Position numbers and translations under genes: made by a program
Notes under the pieces: model-generated
What the model was told of the DNA's origin: nothing
The model's input: only the letters and a program-made list of their open reading frames with translations
Database searches by the model: none
DNA from: Psychrobacter sp. GP33
GTDB lineage: Bacteria; Pseudomonadota; Gammaproteobacteria; Pseudomonadales; Moraxellaceae
Length of the DNA: 64,000 nucleotides
Assembly: GCF_014119005.1 (NCBI RefSeq)
Contig: NZ_JACGYX010000002.1
Location: 434,001-498,000 of the forward strand
Direction: 5' to 3'
Part shown: one piece after another, positions 57,624 through 64,000 of the stretch
How positions within the stretch are numbered: position 1 is the stretch's first letter
Layout: each line of letters begins with the position of its first letter

Positions 57624-58625
57624 ATGACTGTGATTCAGTTTATATTGATTGTCATTGCTGCATTTATATTGTTTGCAGGGCTGTTTATGGTCATGCGCAG
57701 TCTCAAGCGTCGCCAGAGCGCGGATACGCCAGTGATTAATTATGACAAAAACGGTATCCCTATTATTCCACGCCACGAGCGTAATATTGTCGATCAACCT
57801 GACTTTGATGATACGGTTGCTGGCGAAACCACTATCACGCCCAATCGCGATTATTTGCATGCCGTGATTGAAGACGTACCTGCGCGTGGTCAGGGTTCAG
57901 ATTATCAAGAGCATAACGAAAAAACCAGTGCAGACTTTGCGCGCTGGCAAGCAGAACAGAATCAGCAAGATGATGCAGAATTTGGGCAATTATCCAAAAC
58001 TCTGTACAGCGATGAACATAATCAAATGAATGGCAATCAAGAAGGCGATGCCTTTTCAAGCTTAATGTCTGCTACTGACAATTTAATGCCGGTTATTGAT
58101 ACTGCCGTTGAGCCAGCCTTTACTGATAATAGCCCAATACTCGATCAGCATCTGTTAGAGCCGGTTGATGAGGCACAAAATAGTCCGCTGATTCATGCGC
58201 AAGACAATATCAATATAACCATTTTGCCGCATCAATATCGTGACCGTCCGCCAGCTATCATTCGTGGGCAGGATTTATTGGGTTTGGTGGATAAATACGG
58301 TTTGCGTTTTGGCGCGATGAATATGTTCCACCGTTATGAGCAAAAAGAAGGTACCGGCATCTTGTGGTTTAGCATGATGGGTATTACGGATAATGGTATT
58401 GCACCCTTTGACCCACATAGCGTGGCGACCAATACTTATAATGGTGTGGTGCTGTTTTTATCGCTGCCGCATCCACGCGCGCTCGTGAGCTTTGATAGCA
58501 TGATGAGTATTGCTTATATGATGGCAAATGACTTAGACGCGATGATGCTTGATGAAAACAACGAACCAATTACGCCTGAATATAAGCAGCAACTACGCAA
58601 TTACGTACGCGATTATCAAGCGTAA
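57624..58625 (+). CDS. zipA: Cell division protein ZipA
   Basis: Inner-membrane anchor for FtsZ rings, 333 residues. One N-terminal helix (about 4-24, VIQFILIVIAAFILFAGLFMVM), a charged linker, and a C-terminal ZipA domain (about 190-330) are in the order expected. Domain motifs are GLRFGAMNMFHRYE (about 225-238), GILWFSMMGITDNG and LPHPRALVSFDSMMSIAYMM (about 285-304). AGGA is eight bases before the start. It lies between smc and ligA. Confidence 0.95.
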   Translation: MTVIQFILIVIAAFILFAGLFMVMRSLKRRQSADTPVINYDKNGIPIIPRHERNIVDQPDFDDTVAGETTITPNRDYLHAVIEDVPARGQGSDYQEHNEKTSADFARWQAEQNQQDDAEFGQLSKTLYSDEHNQMNGNQEGDAFSSLMSATDNLMPVIDTAVEPAFTDNSPILDQHLLEPVDEAQNSPLIHAQDNINITILPHQYRDRPPAIIRGQDLLGLVDKYGLRFGAMNMFHRYEQKEGTGILWFSMMGITDNGIAPFDPHSVATNTYNGVVLFLSLPHPRALVSFDSMMSIAYMMANDLDAMMLDENNEPITPEYKQQLRNYVRDYQA

Positions 58626-58805
58626 ATGCTGAACGTGTTAAACAGTTAATATTAAAATAAAGATTAATCATCCCCGCATAAATTAACTTATAAAAAAGCA
58701 TCGATAATGACATTAACTGCCTTAACTTAATCATAATGATTGGGTGATTTGTGCCAGCTATCCGTGCTCCTTCCGTAGAAAATTGGTATCATATCGGCAT
58801 CTTGA

Positions 58806-62064
<3,259 letters not shown>

Positions 62065-62097
62065 GCTATAAAATTATTATTAACTATTCTAAATCCT

Positions 62098-62649
62098 CTA
62101 CTTCTGTACCTCTCCATGCCCCTTCACATCACTTTCCTTACCATCCGGCTGAATCACGATAGGTAATATCAGACCTTTAGCGAAGTCACCTGCCAGTACA
62201 TAATCATAGCTGCTAGCAGCGATATCGGGCGTGGTATGGATAATGAGCGTCATATCTTTAGTATCCGTCAGCCCATGTGAGACATAACTGGTACTAAGCT
62301 GATCAAGCACCTTTGATAATGCCTCATTACTTGCCATGCTTATGGTCAGATTGTGCTGGGCGGTGGCATTATCGACCTTGAAGTATCCCGCATAGTCGCG
62401 GACATTTTGACTATCGAGGGCAAAGGGATATTGATAGTTATCTCGGTTAGCCGCTTTTTCGCTGCTATCAATACGCGTCCAATCTATTGCTGTCGGCGCG
62501 CTGTCTGTTGCACTGGCTGCTGGCTGAGTTTCTGCTTGAGCGCTATCCTGTTGAGCAGTGCTATTGGCATTGTCTGCGTTATTGCATCCACTTAGCATCC
62601 ACACGCCCGCCGCGCTTATAATTAGCATATTGATTAGGCGCTTTGCCAT
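62098..62649 (-). CDS. Lipoprotein of unknown function
   Basis: A 183-residue exported lipoprotein. The signal peptide MAKRLINMLIISAAGVWMLSGC ends in lipobox LSGC (Cys22), then an Ala/Gln/Thr-rich linker to about residue 55, then a globular domain. The frame extends to 62703, but ATG 62649 has AGGAG seven bases upstream. Recognisable stretches are DYAGYFKVDNATAQHNLTISM and DYVLAGDFAKGLILPIVI; I cannot assign a family. It converges on the AT-rich gene before it. Confidence 0.75.
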   Translation of the reverse strand: MAKRLINMLIISAAGVWMLSGCNNADNANSTAQQDSAQAETQPAASATDSAPTAIDWTRIDSSEKAANRDNYQYPFALDSQNVRDYAGYFKVDNATAQHNLTISMASNEALSKVLDQLSTSYVSHGLTDTKDMTLIIHTTPDIAASSYDYVLAGDFAKGLILPIVIQPDGKESDVKGHGEVQK

Positions 62650-62803
62650 CGATACATCTCCTGACTTTTCGTCATCATAACGGTTATTTTTTAATTTATA
62701 CAATTGACGTGCTGATACGCCAGTCTACTGTAATGTATTTTGACAGTTTTTGTGCCCATTCACCAGCGCAACGCTAACGGCTGTATATTATTCTTATCAG
62801 CAT

Positions 62804-62836
62804 AAAAAAACAGCCATCGTTTGATGACTGTTTTTT
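62804..62836. terminator. Hairpin terminator between the two lipoprotein genes
   Basis: AAAAAACAG and CTGTTTTTT with inner CATC/GATG pairing and one mismatch. It lies about 105 bases beyond the end of the leftward MliC-like gene. Confidence 0.85.
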
Positions 62837-62940
62837 CTAGCAATATTGCGTCGGCGTTGATGACTATTATAGTTGGCTATTTTTTCTTATTATTTTTAAA
62901 TAGCGCATCTATAACTGTAGTCAATTAGAACAGCAATCAA

Positions 62941-63342
62941 TTAGCGCTTTTCACAGTTTACTTGATAAGCCGTACCGTCTTTCCATTTCATAGCAAGGAT
63001 ACCTTTATCGCCTTTCATGTGCCATGCATAAGACACGTCTGGATTGGCATCATTCACATAACTTGCAGTATCACCTTCAACACCACCATTTAATAATACT
63101 GGCTGTTGTGTCCATTTGATTTTAGGCACAGTCGCATTAACCATCACTTGTTGCTTATTGATAGACTGTTTTGCCATGATTTGTGAATCGTCAGTACAAG
63201 TATAACGCTCTGGCATCATACGATCGTATGCAGCATCGGTCACGCTTTCAGCTGGAGTAGATGGGGTTGGAGCAGTAGTAGCACAGGCACTAAGTAAAGC
63301 AAGGGCTGGTAGGGCAGTAGCAAGTTTTAACATGTTAGTCAT
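62941..63342 (-). CDS. MliC/YdhA-like lipoprotein
   Basis: A 133-residue exported lipoprotein, signal ending in lipobox LSAC (Cys about 20). The mature part shows RYTCTDDSQIMAKQS, then SYAWHMKGDKGILAMKWKDG and a final VNCEKR. This is the layout of MliC/YdhA lysozyme inhibitors, with two Cys bridging the fold. The SGARYS loop that contacts lysozyme in known MliC is not obvious, so inhibitor activity is uncertain. ATG 63342 with GGAGAAG upstream is preferred over the TTG at 63354. Confidence 0.7.
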   Translation of the reverse strand: MTNMLKLATALPALALLSACATTAPTPSTPAESVTDAAYDRMMPERYTCTDDSQIMAKQSINKQQVMVNATVPKIKWTQQPVLLNGGVEGDTASYVNDANPDVSYAWHMKGDKGILAMKWKDGTAYQVNCEKR

Positions 63343-63532
63343 AATCTTCTCCAAAAGTATAAAAAATAAGCTAAATATCGTCTTATAAATACGCTAAGCG
63401 CATGACGTTCATAATATCGAAAACCAATCCTCGACAATGTTAGAAATTGTTCCTTACCTGTGCACTAACTGTCAGCCTCGTTACTTAGTTAATGACTAAT
63501 GTAAATGTTTATCACTGCTAATAAGTAGGCAA

Positions 63533-63570
63533 TAAAAAGCGCACAACAGCTTAACGTCTATTGTGCGCTT
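63533..63570 (-). terminator. Terminator of ygiQ
   Basis: AAGCGCACAA and TTGTGCGCTT form a 10-base perfect stem. On the minus strand it is followed by TTTTATT. It lies 63 bases past the ygiQ stop. Confidence 0.88.
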
Positions 63571-63632
63571 ATCAATGAGTTGATTTTTAACTCATTGGTG
63601 CTAATGAATAGAGATTAGCTTAAAGGCTGAGA

Positions 63633-64000
63633 TTACTTGGTTTTGCGTGGCGGTAGACCAGTATGCTGGGTTTGGAAATTACCTTTACTGACCTTTTTAC
63701 TGTGTGTGCCGACAGTGTTTTTCCCCGTTGAGTTTTTCGTAGCACTCACACTGTTATTATTACGCTTCACGGAGTCATTACCAAGGCGGCTGTTCTTTTT
63801 ACGTGCCGATTGATAGCTGTCTTGTGCGGCTTCGCGCCCTTCTAAGCTGGCATTAAAGGGCGGTATCAGGCAACCACGATTTTTACCAATCAAGTCACTA
63901 CGTCCCATATCTTGCAACGCTTTACGCAGTAATACCCAGTTTTTTGGGTCATGGTAGCGCAAGAATGCTTTGTGCAATTTACGTTGTTTGCCTGACTTGA
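63633..64000 (-). CDS. ygiQ: YgiQ family radical SAM protein, C-terminal part
   Basis: The 3' end of a gene that continues beyond the right edge of the window. The translated end reads [20 protein letters not shown], then [16 protein letters not shown] and CLIPP, the conserved end of YgiQ-type radical SAM proteins. A basic, Ser/Asn/Lys-rich tail of about 70 residues follows, likely disordered. The radical SAM CxxxCxxC site would lie upstream, outside this window. The reaction of YgiQ is not known. Confidence 0.85.
   Translation of the reverse strand, partial: KSGKQRKLHKAFLRYHDPKNWVLLRKALQDMGRSDLIGKNRGCLIPPFNASLEGREAAQDSYQSARKKNSRLGNDSVKRNNNSVSATKNSTGKNTVGTHSKKVSKGNFQTQHTGLPPRKTK

Overview
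The window looks like a chromosomal segment of a Psychrobacter-type bacterium (Moraxellaceae, Gammaproteobacteria). This is inferred from gene content only, with no database search. The clues are two tandem monomeric NADP isocitrate dehydrogenases, a smc-zipA-ligA cluster, a coaX-birA pair in which BirA has no DNA-binding domain, a rubredoxin-reductase-like flavoprotein, and moderately AT-rich DNA with very AT-rich intergenic spacers. I see no rRNA, tRNA, CRISPR array, transposase gene or prophage. Almost every operon ends in a clear hairpin terminator.

Layout. 0.1-5.9 kb: rhomboid protease, two paralogous envelope proteins (one with an OmpA peptidoglycan-binding domain, one without) and NagZ. 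6.4-14 kb: periplasmic protease Prc, SlyD, an M61 peptidase, a lipoprotein with two DUF305 domains, and RluE. 14-20.2 kb: two isocitrate dehydrogenase genes in tandem, then an unknown lipoprotein. 20.3-28.2 kb: a COG3146 acyltransferase-like protein, UbiC, GlyA, an AT-rich FRG-domain gene, GltS and ProA. 28.6-35.2 kb: a small lipoprotein and a polar amino acid ABC importer with one ATPase, three paralogous binding lipoproteins and two permeases. 35.4-41.8 kb: a Pycsar-effector-like membrane domain fused to a DUF3616 beta-propeller, a propeller-only paralog, a FAH-family hydrolase and a PhoX-like Tat phosphatase. 42-50 kb: a lipase-like hydrolase, Hsp33, the gltIJKL glutamate/aspartate importer and an NAD(P)H-dependent FAD reductase. 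50-62 kb: CoaX, BirA, a TauE/SafE permease, a small AT-rich membrane gene, Smc, ZipA, LigA, and an AT-rich orphan gene with a HEPN-like motif. 62-64 kb: two lipoproteins and the 3' end of ygiQ.

How the genes work together. Most of the window is housekeeping: TCA cycle, one-carbon and proline metabolism, ubiquinone entry, CoA and biotin, cell division, DNA ligation, envelope quality control and peptidoglycan recycling. Glutamate is a recurring theme: two uptake systems (GltS and GltIJKL), glutamate semialdehyde use by ProA, and 2-oxoglutarate supply by the two isocitrate dehydrogenases.

The most unusual locus is 35.4-38.6 kb. There the three-helix membrane module known from Pycsar antiphage effectors is joined to what should be a periplasmic DUF3616 propeller. 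It sits beside a paralog that keeps only the last helix and the propeller, and no nucleotide cyclase gene is nearby. This could be a sensor or signalling module that is not a standard Pycsar system. Further points of interest are three isolated AT-rich genes (FRG domain, TM plus helical protein, HEPN-like protein), a recombination-like mosaic between the isocitrate dehydrogenases together with a 40-bp repeat that probably holds both promoters, and a structured stretch after prc that could be a small RNA.
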